Positions 1 through 11,017 of a stretch of DNA of 64,000 nt are shown here, in pieces (positions within the stretch are counted from its first letter, which is position 1; each line of letters starts with the position of its first letter). Under the pieces are notes generated by a model. That model made no database searches. It was not told where the DNA came from and saw only the letters and a list, made by a program, of their open reading frames with translations. The DNA comes from Magicicada septendecula (lineage: Eukaryota > Arthropoda > Insecta > Hemiptera > Cicadidae): assembly GCA_034769895.1 (NCBI GenBank), contig CM068375.1, forward strand, positions 254,365,542 through 254,429,541, written 5' to 3'. The position numbers and the translations under genes were made by a program.

Positions 1-784
1 ATCCTGCTGTACTCAAGCAAGGTTAGTTGTTACATTAAAATTACCATTTAAGATTTGCATTTGCATTAAAATTCACAAATATTATCATTTAATTTTCACT
101 GTCCATTTATCAGTTCCATGGTATCACCATAGCTTCACTATGTTCTTTCAATTACTCCACTAGCGAGTACAAATAACATTTGATTGATTCACTATTTACA
201 AATTTTCTTTTAATTTCCACCAGACACTGGTCTGTCATTTCTTATTTATTATATCTCATATACTCTCTACCATAGAATTTAAACTAGGCACACACGCATA
301 CTCTCTCTCTTATTTTCCAACAATTTTCTCTAACTACAAAATAACAAGTACACGATAACGCGAATTGATCACCTTAACATTCCTAAATTAAATTAAATTA
401 AAACTACTTCTTTAAACATATCTAAAATGTTTGGACGACTTTGTTAAAATTATTTGTATTTCATTACTTAGTAACATGGTTACTCATTACTGACCATATT
501 ACTAGGTAATAAGATAACTCCTAACGAGTCGCACTTATTTTTTTTTTTTTTTTTTTAACATTCAATCCACCAACTTTAGGGGTCCCCCTCCCCATTCTTA
601 AAAAATATAAAAATTTCTACTTGCACCAATTTGTGGAGTAGGACCATCGTTGTTTTCACCCCCTGGTTGAGGTTACCACCAACCATGGTCCGCCTCCAAA
701 CAGCCAAAATCCACGGTCAGGGATGTGAAACCGTGACCACCCGAATATGGGGGAGAGTCCCTTTTGAAAACATACCAATATATA
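1..784. other. AT-rich left flank, no gene recognised
   Basis: No credible coding region is seen. It holds a T-run near 538-556 and a pyrimidine-rich stretch near 581-599, which on the minus strand is a purine tract. That tract lies about 190 bp downstream of the minus-strand integrase remnant, so it could be that element's polypurine tract, with its 3' LTR further left. I could not confirm an LTR. Confidence 0.4.
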
Positions 785-1372
785 TTAAAATTCATTCACT
801 TCTTGTGACCAATATAACTTCAAATTTGTCGCGTTATGCATACCTACTACCTCTCGCGTTACCTGGTTTTGCAGCACATATGCATTATTCATCTTTATCT
901 CGATTATCTCGTATGGTCCTTCGTATAATAGAAAAAATTTCTTAATTTCCTTATCTTGAGCACTAGACAAATCGTGTCTCCTCACCAATACTAACTGTCC
1001 CACCTCATACTTGGTCCACTTACCCTTTGCATCATACCTCTGCTTCCTCCTTTCCCCTTTGGTTAATAAACTTTCATTTGCTAGTTGGATTTTCACATTC
1101 ACATCTATTGTCTGATTTTCTGGTGGATAATTGAAAAGTTACTCCAAAATTCTAGGTGGGCGTGTTCCCTTTATCAATTCATACGGTGTAAATCTGGTGG
1201 ATTCATGGGTGGTACTGTTCAACCATTCTTCTACCTTCTTCACGTATAGCGGCCATTCACTGTGTTTGGCATGACAATAGGCTTGACATATCCTGCCGAT
1301 CTCTCTCATCACCCGCTCTGCTTGGTTAGACTGTGGATGATATACTGCCGTTGGACAGTAATGTTGGTATTT
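785..1372 (-). pseudogene. Ty3/gypsy-type integrase, C-terminal remnant
   Basis: Read on the minus strand, this encodes the end of an LTR-retrotransposon integrase. The first part has the core-domain signature YHPQSNQAERVMREIGRI, followed by a C-terminal domain with KYEVGQLVLVRRHDL and FFLLYEGPYEI, typical of insect gypsy-like integrases. The reading frame carries a TAA at 1139-1141 and lacks everything upstream of the last part of the catalytic core, so it is a dead fragment. The break near 1372 coincides with the start of BEL-associated sequence, which suggests that the BEL element or a rearrangement cut it. It is not homologous at protein level to anything in the array, which has no integrase. 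Confidence 0.75.
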
Positions 1373-2181
1373 ATTGTGGGAATTGTATAATCAAAAGGTT
1401 GGCTAATCTGATCATGGCCCAACTATGCTCGCTTCGGCGAACATGTCGTTACAGTGCTCCGAGCGTCCGAACGCAGCAGACGTGACTTACGCTTGTTGCT
1501 TCGGCTGTCATTCTAATTATTTTCATCACGACTTATTATGTAGGCCTTAGGCCCTAAAACATTTCATTTATTTAACTTCAAGTGTTGCATAATTGCGACT
1601 CAATTCTATAATGTAGTATTTTTCAACCTAATGGTATTTACCAGACTTCATAATGCGTACAAGGCTTAGCTGACCTTTCGAATTCTAAATTAAATTGTAA
1701 CATTTATGCATAATAAATATATTAAAATACAGTCCGCTTACTCATCATTATTTTCTCCATCCTGGCAAATTTAATTCCACTAAAATATTAATTTTCAAAC
1801 ATTAATTCTTAACATTTTTTTGGTCCTCCGGGCCGGATTCATCATTTTAACCTTCTTTCACAACTTTATACCCTACCGAGCGGCTTCTCATCATTTTTTT
1901 ACTTCAATTTCTGGCCATCACGGGCGATTCAGTATGTTTGCTGATCCGACCATGTCGGGATTTATTCAACATTTCTTTCGTTGTCATCATTGAGCTTCAT
2001 AGACAACACCAGTACATGAACATCCATGTGTTAACACCTACACGCCAGGTTTGAGCAGTTCCAAGTTGAGAGCAGTCATCCATCCAGTCTGTGCGTGTCT
2101 ACCATCTGCTCCACGGCCTCAACGCTGCAAGACATCTCGCCCAAGGTACGACATCAACGCCATCAGTAAAAGGTGCGTAAA
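1373..2181 (+). other. probable BEL/Pao 5' LTR and leader, unresolved
   Basis: This gene-free stretch lies directly upstream of the BEL gag and begins TGTGGGAATTG, a plausible LTR start. I see no matching copy downstream of the integrase and no clear primer binding site, so the LTR limits are not defined. The part at 1415-1510 is less AT-rich than its surroundings. Confidence 0.3.
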
Positions 2182-3010
2182 ATGACAGAAGAAGGCTTAA
2201 GAGTGTTGGTTAGAAAGAGAGGCGGCTTAAAGTCTGCCATAGTGAGAATCAATTCCGCAGTACTTAATTTTGATAAAAATAGTAATACCAAACATTTTCT
2301 AACTGTCAGACTAGAAAGTTTAAAGAGTTTAGCAATAAAATATGATGAGGTCCAGCCTGAGATAAATCTAAATTAATTTCTAAAGACATAAATGCTGCCC
2401 AAGAGGACAGAGTCGAGATTGAAGAACTTTTATATTCAACCGAGGCTAACATCTTACAACTAATAGACACCTTCAACATCCAGACTGGATCTCAAACATT
2501 AAGCAGTAACATTCAATTAAAACCTATAAGTTTGCCCTGCTTCACAGGCAACATTCTCGAGTGGCAGCACTTTTACTCGATATTTCTAGACTTGGTACAT
2601 GCTAGATCTGACTTAACTTCAGTGCAAAAATTACATTACTTATATTCATCTCTCAAAAATGAGCCACTAGATTTAATCAAGGCTTTGCCTATTTGTAATG
2701 AAAACTATTCAATAGCGTTAAGTTTGCTGTCCGCTAGATATGACAAAAAATTCATATTAGCTAAATATTACATTCAAAATTTATTAGAGGTGAAGTCTAC
2801 AACCAAGGACTCTGTACAGAGCTTAGCAGAATTTATAAATACAATAACGTCTTCTGTTAATTCTCTGACAGCTATGCAATTGTCAGTGGATTCATTTGAA
2901 CTCATTACTATACAGTTATTGTCAACAAAACTTGATCATTCCACATTTAAATTATGGAAAGAATCTAGAGATTCTGAAAATCTTCCTAATTTTCAGAGTT
3001 TTATACAGTT
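2182..3010 (+). pseudogene. gag: BEL/Pao gag, 5' part
   Basis: The N-terminal region begins at ATG 2182 with a basic segment ending in VRKRGGLKSAI, typical of BEL gag starts. The frame stops at 2376 and resumes in another frame from about 2400. There it reads the DUF1759-type Pao gag core, with LPCFTGNILEWQHFYSIF followed by a conserved Leu-rich stretch. The protein would form the particle shell. The reading frame ends because a PLE is inserted at 3011; homology resumes at 3635. Confidence 0.8.
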
Positions 3011-3520
3011 AAATTCTTGGATTTCGTTGTCCATGACGTGTCCGTTACTTACACACTATCAGAACACACACTATCAAAACGCATGCCCAAAGCACAAAAC
3101 AAATTCGATCTACCCGGTGTATATAAACTAAATTGTTCAAATTGCAGTAAATTCTACATAGGCCAGACAGGACGTAGCTTCAAACAGAGATACATTGAAC
3201 ACACAAAAGCACTCCACACCACTACAGAATCTACCTTCGCAAACCACCTCATTGAAGCAAACCACACATATAAAAACATCGACAATAACATGAACATACT
3301 ACACGTACACACAAAAGGCCGAAAACTAGACACTCTAGAACAATTAGAAATATACAAACACACAAAAACAAATAAAAACGACATCCTAAACGAACAGACA
3401 CAATTCAAATCGCACGCATTATTCGAACACATCTCACCACACACACACAGCTTCAATCTTTCGAAACACTTTCTCGTCGCCAACAACAAGACGAGCAGCG
3501 CTACTAACGACAGCCTCTGA
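3011..3520 (+). CDS. PLE GIY-YIG endonuclease domain (partial ORF)
   Basis: This is the C-terminal nuclease of a Penelope-like reverse transcriptase, which nicks target DNA for retrotransposition. Visible signatures are GVYKL (the GIY element), a Cys pair NCSNC, then KFYIGQTGRSFKQRYIEH holding YIG and the conserved Arg. The segment KGRKLDTLEQLEIYKH follows near the end. The frame is open from the insertion boundary to TGA at 3518-3520, about 169 codons, without a start codon of its own because the 5' part is missing. It is probably not expressed. The array contains a diverged relative of the same 3' end. Confidence 0.8.
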   Translation, partial: KFLDFVVHDVSVTYTLSEHTLSKRMPKAQNKFDLPGVYKLNCSNCSKFYIGQTGRSFKQRYIEHTKALHTTTESTFANHLIEANHTYKNIDNNMNILHVHTKGRKLDTLEQLEIYKHTKTNKNDILNEQTQFKSHALFEHISPHTHSFNLSKHFLVANNKTSSATNDSL

Positions 3521-3560
3521 TGAAGCCTTCTATAGGTGAAAGCCGGTTTAGGCTGTAAGG
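3512..3560 (+). ncRNA. hammerhead-ribozyme-like motif of the PLE
   Basis: A CTGATGA core (3517-3523) is followed by a short GCC/GGT helix, GAAA (3538-3541) and a GCC/GGC hairpin (3542-3544 with 3551-3553). Flanking CCT and AGG could form stem I. PLEs are known to carry such ribozymes near their ends. The cleavage-site bases look non-canonical, so activity is doubtful. The ORF stop codon TGA lies inside the core. Confidence 0.45.
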
Positions 3561-3622
3561 TAAAACTTTACGTTTTTACTTATAAAAAACTTTGTGTTCC
3601 GAGTCGTCAATATTATAGTGAT

Positions 3623-5167
3623 TTTTATACAGTTTTTAAACGCCCGTAGACAATTATTAGAAAACACATTAGCGATAGAAGCTGGACAGCAGCTTAACAA
3701 ACCAATTTTAAAATTTAATAATAAGTCTGAAAAACCTAAGTTACAAAACTCTGCTGGCAGCACTGCATTTAAAAGTATCATTCTATTTAAAATAATTATT
3801 CATGCCCATGCTGCAAGGCAAGTCACCCAATTTATATGTGTGACAAATTTCGCGATTTAAGCATATCGGAACGAGGGCAATTTATATTAAAGCATAAATG
3901 CTGCACTAATTGTTTAAGACCAGATAATTTTTCACCTAATTGCAAGGTCAAACAATCATGTAAGATCTGTTCCAGACGACACCATACATTGCTTCATATA
4001 AATGATGGGTCAAAACAGGGTTCTGCCAGCATTAGCAATTATTGTTCATTTAAACTGCAATCAGCAAACAATGTTATTTTATCTACAGCCGTCATGTTCG
4101 TCATCGACCGCGCTGGTAACAGGCAACTTGCACGAGTTTTGTTAGATGCAGGGTCTCAGGTAAACTTTTGTACTGCATCATTTGCAAAAAAATTACAACT
4201 TAACTTAACTAAATCTAATATACCAATCTCAGGTATTAATAATGCGACATGTTGCGCTACTAATTTGGTATCAGTTCGTATTGTTTCTCGTTATCAAAGG
4301 TTCACTTTTAATGCTCCGTGCGCAGTCTTATCTGCGTTGACCCACAAACTTCCAGCACAATCTTTTGACATAAAGCATTTTAATATCCCAGATAATATTT
4401 TCCTTGCTGACCCACATTTTAATGTATCAGCTGACATAGACATACTGTTGGGAGCGCAGTTTTATTTAGACTTGATTCTAGCTAACAAATATGTTCGCGG
4501 TCCTAACTTTCCTGTTATACAAGAAACTAAGTTAGGCTATATTCTAGCAGGCAATTTGCCTAAGCATTGTCATTCAAAGGGTCCTGCTGTTTCGTTCTTG
4601 GCAAGAAACAACGATGATCAAATTCTAGCGCCTCTTGAGAAGTTTTGGGAGACTAAAACCGTCCTTGATAATGCGCCCATTATTAACGATTCAGTTTGCG
4701 AAGACCATTTTGTTAAGTCTACTCATCGTAATGATGGAGGTAGGTTTGTCGTCTCATTACCATTCGCGTCTGATAATGCCCAGCTAGGTGAGTCCTATGC
4801 TACCGCTGAAGCGAGATTTTTAAGTTTAGAACGGAGGTTCAAGCGTCATTCTGAGCTTGCGTGTGAATATGCAAATTTTATTCAGGAATATAGGGATCTT
4901 GGCCACATGGCGCTGGTTGATGATTGTTCTGTTAATTCCAAGGTTTCAAATACCTACTATTTACCTCATCATGCCGTTTTCAAACATTCTAGTTCCACGA
5001 CGAAGCTTCGCGTTTTTTTTTATGGTTCGGCTAAAACTACCAATGGTCTATCTGTCAATGATATTTTGTTAGTGGGCCCAAATATCCAACAAGATCTTTT
5101 CTCCATTCTTTTGCGATTTCGTATACACAACTATGTTCTAATCGCTGACATCGAGAAGATGTATTGA
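3623..5167 (+). pseudogene. BEL/Pao gag 3' part, protease and RT N-terminus
   Basis: The rest of gag resumes after the PLE. A frameshift near 3795 precedes a Cys/His zinc-binding region in which the readable part includes RDLSISERGQF, then CCTNCLRP and CKICSRRHHTLLH. The DUF1758-type aspartic protease follows, with active-site motif LLDAGSQ (usually DSGSQ or DTGSQ). The N-terminal RT then includes LEKFWE and ends in VLIADIEKMY, where a TGA at 5165-5167 replaces a sense codon. The longest open stretch is 3836-5167. Confidence 0.8.
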
Positions 5168-6584
5168 CAAATTCTAGTGTCTGATAACGATTGTCATTAC
5201 CAACGTATTCTGTGGTGTAATTCTTCGCTTAAACAATTTAAACATTTCGTGCTGTAACATACGGTACTGCTAGCGCTTCATTCTTGGCAACTCGCTGCCT
5301 TATTCAGGTTGGTAAGGATAATGAAGCTTCCTTTCCTGACGCTGCTTCAGCTATAATTAATGATTTTTATGTCGATGATTTGTTGACCGGTGCAGACACC
5401 ATTTCTAATCTGATCAAGTTAAAATCTGACTTAAGTACATTTGTCAGTATGGCTTTACTCTACATAAATGGGCATCAAATGAACCAAATGTGGTCACTGA
5501 GCATAGTAATTTATCACTTCCATTAAACAAACAAGGCAATGTGCGTACGTTGGGCATTCTTTGGAACAACTCTACAGATTCATTCTTGTTTGACATCAAG
5601 TCATTTCCAGTTGAGTCAAGTATTTCTAAGAGGAGAATCCTGTCAATTATAGTGGGTATCTACGACCCACTGGGACTCATTGGTCCAATTGTTTTCCTTT
5701 ATAAACAGTTTATGCAGCAACTGTGGTTGTGCAATCTTGGTTGGGATGAGCCAATTTCTGAGCAATTATATTCGTATTGGCAGTCATTATGCGATAAGTT
5801 GTATTTAATTGGTAAAATTATTGTTCCACGCTCTACACGTAGCAAGTCTGAGACCAAGCTAGTTGAATTACATGGTTTCGCGGATGCCTCTGAAAAGGGT
5901 TATGGATGTTGCATTTACATTAGTTATTTATCAAGATTTGATGGCCTCTTGTCACCTTTTGTGTTCTAAATATCGTGTGGCTCCACTACGACAGGTGTCA
6001 TTACCCCGCAATGAGCTCTGTGCTTGTTTGTTATCGTGACTTCTATTAAAGGTCACCCCTGCTCTCCATTCCTTTGTCAATAGCGTACACCTGTACTCCG
6101 ACTCCATGGTATCTCTCTATTGGATTCATGCTCAGTCTTCTAGGTGGAAGACTTACGTCGCTAATCGTGTTGCTGAGATTCAGCGTCTCACTGAAGGCCA
6201 CACTTGGCATCATATTGATTCGCAACATAATCCTGCTGACATTATTTCTAGAGGATGTCACCCTGACGTTTTGCGCGATTGTTCGTTTTGGTGGCATGGT
6301 CCCGCTTGTTTGTCTCAATCTTCTGAACCCAATCTTTTTTCACCTTCTAATGTGCCACTTCCTGAATGCTCCGTCGAGGAGAAACAAACCCCCAAACTTT
6401 CTCTAATTTCTACCTTACCTATTGATCTCTCTAAGGACTTTTCCTCGTTGCACCGACTGACCCGTGTGTACACTTATTGCTTTCGATTTATTAAAAATGC
6501 TAGACCCTCAAAGGCAGAGAAAATTTCGGGAGTTCTTACCCTACCGAAATACATTCTACTCTTAACTTTTTCATAAAGCAATCC
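5168..6584 (+). pseudogene. BEL/Pao reverse transcriptase palm and RNase H
   Basis: The frame after the nonsense codon reads about 15 matching codons and then is disrupted to about 5284, where part of the RT palm seems missing. The catalytic motif is visible as NDFYVDDLLTG in 5284-5526. A second frame (5490-5969) gives the Pao thumb signature YDPLGLIGPIV and the RNase H-like ELHGFADASEKGYG. A third (6106-6576) gives the HNPADIISRG motif that precedes the integrase. Three frames for one polyprotein show extensive decay. Confidence 0.75.
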
Positions 6585-7911
6585 CAGTCGATCTACTTCG
6601 CTACTGAGCTTAATTGCCTTCGAATTGGGGCTTCTGTCTCTATTAGGAGTAAACTGTCTTCTCTGGACCCATTTCTTGATGAGTTTGGCATCATACGTGT
6701 CGGCGGACGTCTACAGCAGTCGCAACTACCCTATGATAATAAGCATCCTACTGTCTTGCATCCATCGGCTCACGTCACTCGCCTTATAATCGAGAGTGAG
6801 CATATTCGGCTCCTCCACGCTGGTGCTCAACTTGTCCATCATTCACTTCGTCAACGCTGGTGGATCATTAACGCCAAGATAGTGATTCGTTCCATCATTC
6901 GTAGATGCGTCAAATGTCTCAGATTTAATACCAAATATCAAGCTCAAAGGGTTGGTGTTTTGCCATCTCCCAGGGTTACTCCTTCCAGGCAGTTTTTATT
7001 CTGCGCAGTGGATTATGATGGTCACTTCATGATCCGTCATGGCGGGCAGAGATCTAGGACTCTGTCCAAATGTGCCTTTATTCATTTGCTTAGCCACTAG
7101 GGCCATTCATTTGGAATTGGTTTCCGACCTCACGGCCAATGCGTTTATAGCTGCCTTACGTTGCTTCATGGCCCGTAGGGGCATACCTAGCCAGTTATAT
7201 TCTGACAACAGCACGAACTTTAGGAAGGCCCGCAACGTTCTGCATAACCTTTACAATCTCTGGCATAATAGGGATGCCACCTTAACAATCCAATCATTTG
7301 CAACTTCCCTTGGTATTAAGTGGTCATTCATTCCTCCATCGTCACCTCATTTTGGTGCTATATGGGAGAGCGGTATAAAAAGTTTGAAGTATCATTTGCG
7401 CCACGTTGTCGGCAAGTCCATACTCACATTCGAGGAGTTTACTACGGTTTTGTCACAGGTAGAGGCCTGTCTAAACTCACGTCCATTATTTGCCGTTTCA
7501 TCGGATGTAAACGATCCAGTGCCACTTACCACTGGCCATTTTTTAATCTGTGCACCATTAATGGCAATTCCTGATCCTGACTTGTCACATGTTCCCATCT
7601 CTCATCTCGGCCGTTGGCAACTTCTACAGAAGTTTGTCCAAACTATTTGGAAATCATGGTCGCGCGACTGCCTACACCAATTGCAACAGCGTCACAAATG
7701 GAACTTCGCTAAAGAAAACGTTTCCATTGGTGACCTGGTACTGCTAATCGAGGGTAACTCGCCTCCATTAGCATGGAAATTTGGGGTAATCACAGCCACA
7801 TTTCCCGGACCAGACAATTTAATCAGAGTAGTTGACGTTCGTACGCCTGTTGGCACCTTTCGCAGACCAATTCATAAGTTATGTTTGGTGCCAGCGAGGG
7901 ACGAACATTAA
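6585..7911 (+). pseudogene. BEL/Pao integrase
   Basis: Integrase joins the element's DNA to the host chromosome. The start reads IIRVGGRLQQSQLPYD, then an HHCC zinc-binding region (HIRLLH, later RRCVKC). The catalytic core has a first Asp in VDYDGHF, a second in YSDNSTNF and the Glu in HFGAIWESGIK. A frameshift near 7090 separates the first Asp from the rest. The C-terminal DUF5641-type domain closes with VSIGDLVLLIE and a TAA at 7909-7911. The frame 7039-7911 is otherwise intact. Confidence 0.8.
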
Positions 7912-8726
7912 ACACTACATCAATGTAGCTACTTAACACAAGTATTAAGTGTTGTGTTAAGTCATTATATCAATACTATGCATGTATATTATTATGTTCT
8001 TTCTTTATTGTATTTACTATTGAGTCAGTTTTTGAGGATGTTTTCTTTATATAAATTAAAGGATGTCGTTTATGTTCTTTTAAAATTAAATGTATGTATT
8101 TATCAAACACATGTTAATGTTTTAAGAAGATTATGTTAGTTATACAAGCACTTTTATTTTTACCATAAGCTTTAGTTTGTATCTTTTCAATCAGAAATTG
8201 CTTGTTTTACTTAAGCAAGAGTCAATTTATTTAATATGTAAAGCTTCAATTATTTTATGTATTTTCTTGTATGCAACATTTGATTTATGTATTATGTCTA
8301 TTGGTGTTATTTGTTCTTATGTTATAGATTTTGTTATATAATATTCACATGGATTTGGAGCTATACAAACCATGTATGCATATTTGCTGCACATTTTTTG
8401 TTGATATTTGTGCATTGCCATTTCACTATTCCATGAATTTTATGTGTTACTTGTAATTGCTCAACACGTGCATTACATTTTTGTATGAACACATTTACTG
8501 TACTTGTCACTTATACTATTATATACTATTATGCCTTGTATTCATCTATTTTGTAATTATGCAACGCACATATTTCTATTGTATTTTATCATGTACTTTG
8601 TATCAATGTAAAACATATTATTGTACCCACATCTATTGTCTACGATTATGCACCACGTATATATTTTTACACATATTTTGTATTTGTATTTTACGATCAT
8701 GTATTGCATATATATTATTATCATAT
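7912..8726. other. AT-rich region between BEL and the array
   Basis: About 0.8 kb of strongly AT-rich, T-rich plus-strand sequence with loosely recurring TATATTTTTACAC and TATTATAC-like strings. It may contain the BEL 3' untranslated region or 3' LTR, but I found no copy of it near 1373-2181. No gene seen. Confidence 0.35.
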
Positions 8727-9817
8727 TATAACATCACCAAATTCAGATAAATTTTGATAACAATAAGTATGTATAAAAAATGCTAAAGGATATTATGTTT
8801 GAATAAATATATTATGTGGAGAGTAAAAAATAAATAAAAGGTAATTAACATGGAAGGAGAAGGAGTAATAAACCGAAAGTGATTAATAAAGAAACTCAAA
8901 TAATACACTGACAGACAGACGACATTGACCCAACCCCAGAGATTGGCCAGTTAAGAAACCAAAATAAAGAAAACAAGACAAATGAAGGAGAAGAAGAATG
9001 AAAACCAAGAGAGAACAAACCCACGAGGAAGAAAACAAAATGAAACGCGTCAAGAAAACTAGACAAGAAACAAAATAGAGAAGGGAGAAGTACTGTAATC
9101 CAAAATAATAAAGAGAATGAAATCGGGTGAGAACCAAAACTGTTAATGAATGTTAGTATTGATAAAATGACAATTATAAACGGTCAGTAATATGAAACAA
9201 TGTATAAAAGTACACTAACCAAAGAGTTAGGGATATATGTAATTTGTTAACAAAGAAAGACACAATATTAATAATTTTATATAGATAGTGTGTAGAGAAA
9301 GAGAATAAAATGATGAGAAATAAATGGAAGTTGAACTAGTGAAAGTGATTTATTCTAGAGTGATATAATACTAAAGAAACACTAAGTAAATTATAATGAA
9401 CACTAAATAATTTAAGAAAGTGCAAGTGAGAAATAAATACAAATATTGTCTATCATAAAAATAGTAAGAGGAGAGTAGGCTAAGATAAAGACTTAGTAAA
9501 ATAACCTATGTTTAAGTTATAAGAGTGAACAATAACATTTAACAAAGTTACAATGAATAATATTTAGAATAGAACATTGATTCAGTAAATAATGAACACT
9601 AAGTAGTGATATTCACTGTGATGACTAGCAAATAGTATTGCTATAACTTAAGAATGTATTGTAAAAGTTTAAAGGTGTGATTCACAAGGAAAAGTAATAA
9701 GATGGTGTTAACATAGAAGGGAGAGCAAAAAGCATTAGAAAATAAGTCTGTATTAACATTAAGTAAATACCCATGTTTAAGGGGAGTTTAATGAAAAAAG
9801 TTCAATAGAGGGGAGAT
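8727..9817 (+). other. Partial unit 0: 3' non-coding part
   Basis: This is the array's first sequence, matching the 3' internal region found before every later LTR. It lacks the PLE tail seen in units 1-3: AACAATAAGTAT occurs once, near 8754. There is no coding region on the plus strand. It ends in the purine tract AGAGGGGAGAT (9807-9817), the likely polypurine tract priming plus-strand synthesis. Confidence 0.65.
9807..9817 (+). promoter_or_regulatory. Polypurine tract before LTR1
   Basis: AGAGGGGAGAT sits immediately before the TGTTTA that starts the LTR. It recurs before every LTR in the array (one T is lost before LTR8). Confidence 0.6.
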
Positions 9818-10809
9818 TGTTTAGCACCAGAACAACAAATAAGAATTAAGTAATTGTATAAAATATAGTTTATGAATTGGATATGGCTGTAACAGTCATA
9901 CAGACCATAGACCCAGATGTTATATTGGAAATGAATAGCAAATAATTAGCAAGTAAGATTGAATAACACAGTTGTTACTAACCAAGATCACAAAAAGACG
10001 AAATTAAAACACATCCAGAGACATTAAACCTAATTATAAATGCAAAATAACAATTTAGGACTAAATAAAATATATTGTGTATGAAGCCATAGAAATCCAG
10101 TAATGGCTAATTAAATGTGAAACAGGCCTAACGGTCAAACATAAACAATTACTGATTGTATAAAAATCACCCTGTAATGGACAAATCCAAGGTGACTAAT
10201 TCATCAAGGATGAATGGTAGTTATTATTAAAAACCAAATATTAAATTAAGGAATTATATAAACAAAGAAATGTAATTAGTAAGTATGAAATTAATTGTAA
10301 ACTTACAAAACTTGATAAAACCCAATATTGTGGGGTACCAAAATAATCTTTGTGAGAAAATATAAATGACAGTGCAAATAGATAATAACTAAGAAGGAAG
10401 ATAAGAGGAGGAAGAAAGTCCGAAGAGATGGGAAGATTTGAAAGGAATTCAAAAATTGATAACAATGTATTCAATAGTTCAGCTCGCCCAATGAAATTAA
10501 TGATGTAACCATGGAAACGACCGTTTAACGAGGTAATTACCGTTGAATACAATTACTTGGAAAGTGACGCTATCGCAAGCCAGATGCGAAATTTCTGTAC
10601 AACACATTTTCATTTTTAAAACATCTTAAAAGTAAAACCAAGTACAGAAATCGATCGTAAAGAAGTTTGATGGATACGGAATACCATTACCAGAGGGAGA
10701 AGACGATTAATTGAAGACTTAATTGAGAAAAGGCGGGACGGATTGAATTCGTCGCCTCGTTCAAATAGAACATTGATAAGTAAACAATTTTAATTGTTTT
10801 ATATAAACA
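9818..10809 (+). repeat. LTR1 (short form, 992 bp)
   Basis: Called as an LTR from its TGTTTA start and TAAACA end (a perfect 6-bp inverted repeat), the purine tract before it and the TGGCGCC primer-site-like motif 3 bp after it. It lacks a block of about 760 bp present in all other LTRs: the sequence around 10718 replaces the equivalent of 16698-17458 with TT. A direct repeat TTAATTGA flanks the junction, which suggests deletion. Confidence 0.6.
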
Positions 10810-10812
10810 ATT

Positions 10813-10830
10813 TGGCGCCACCCGGAGATT
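10813..10830 (+). promoter_or_regulatory. LTR-adjacent primer binding site (unit 1)
   Basis: TGGCGCCACCCGGAGATT follows the LTR end after ATT. TGG pairs with a tRNA CCA tail. The 18 bases are identical in all eight units, unlike the downstream PBS-like copies. I cannot assign the primer tRNA with confidence. Confidence 0.55.
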
Positions 10831-10936
10831 ATCCACTACGTTTGAACCTCAGATCGGGAACCACGATACCTGGTCCCCAGTACATTCGCTACGGACCCAA
10901 ACATCGTGAATTACATCGCCGTGCGAGGACACAGTG

Positions 10937-10989
10937 GTAAGAAACACAGACACATTTTTACACTCAGACACACTTGTTATATTTTACAG
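10937..10989 (+). other. Possible 53-nt leader intron
   Basis: GTAAGA at 10937 and TTATATTTTACAG ending at 10989 resemble 5' and 3' splice sites with a pyrimidine-rich tail. The same pair occurs in the leader of every unit. It lies between the first PBS and gag, so splicing would shorten the leader without touching coding sequence. It is near the lower size limit for insect introns. Inference only. Confidence 0.3.
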
Positions 10990-11017
10990 AGGCACGAGAG
11001 CTACACAGAACGACCAT

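Larger units (their letters stand above)
3011..3622 (+). mobile_element. 5'-truncated Penelope-like element in BEL gag
   Basis: This 612-bp insertion interrupts the BEL gag. It is bounded by the perfect 12-bp direct repeat TTTTATACAGTT (2999-3010 and 3623-3634), the target-site duplication. Only the 3' end of the element is present: a short linker, the GIY-YIG endonuclease domain and a short 3' UTR with a hammerhead-like motif. The reverse transcriptase has been lost by 5' truncation, which is usual for such elements. Confidence 0.85.
2182..7911 (+). mobile_element. BEL/Pao LTR retrotransposon, decayed
   Basis: Gag, a zinc-knuckle region, aspartic protease, RT/RNase H and integrase occur in BEL/Pao order on one strand. 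The coding region is broken by several frameshifts, at least one nonsense codon, an apparent loss inside RT near 5200-5280, and a PLE insertion. All pol functions are therefore inactive here. Terminal LTRs were not identified. Confidence 0.85.

Noticed and set aside
1373..8726. Paired BEL LTRs
   Set aside because: No matching stretch was seen between 1373-2181 and 7912-8726.
8883..9137. 84-codon minus-strand frame repeated in every unit
   Set aside because: It is the complement of A/G-rich non-coding DNA, giving a Leu/Phe/Ser-rich string; it recurs only because the DNA does.
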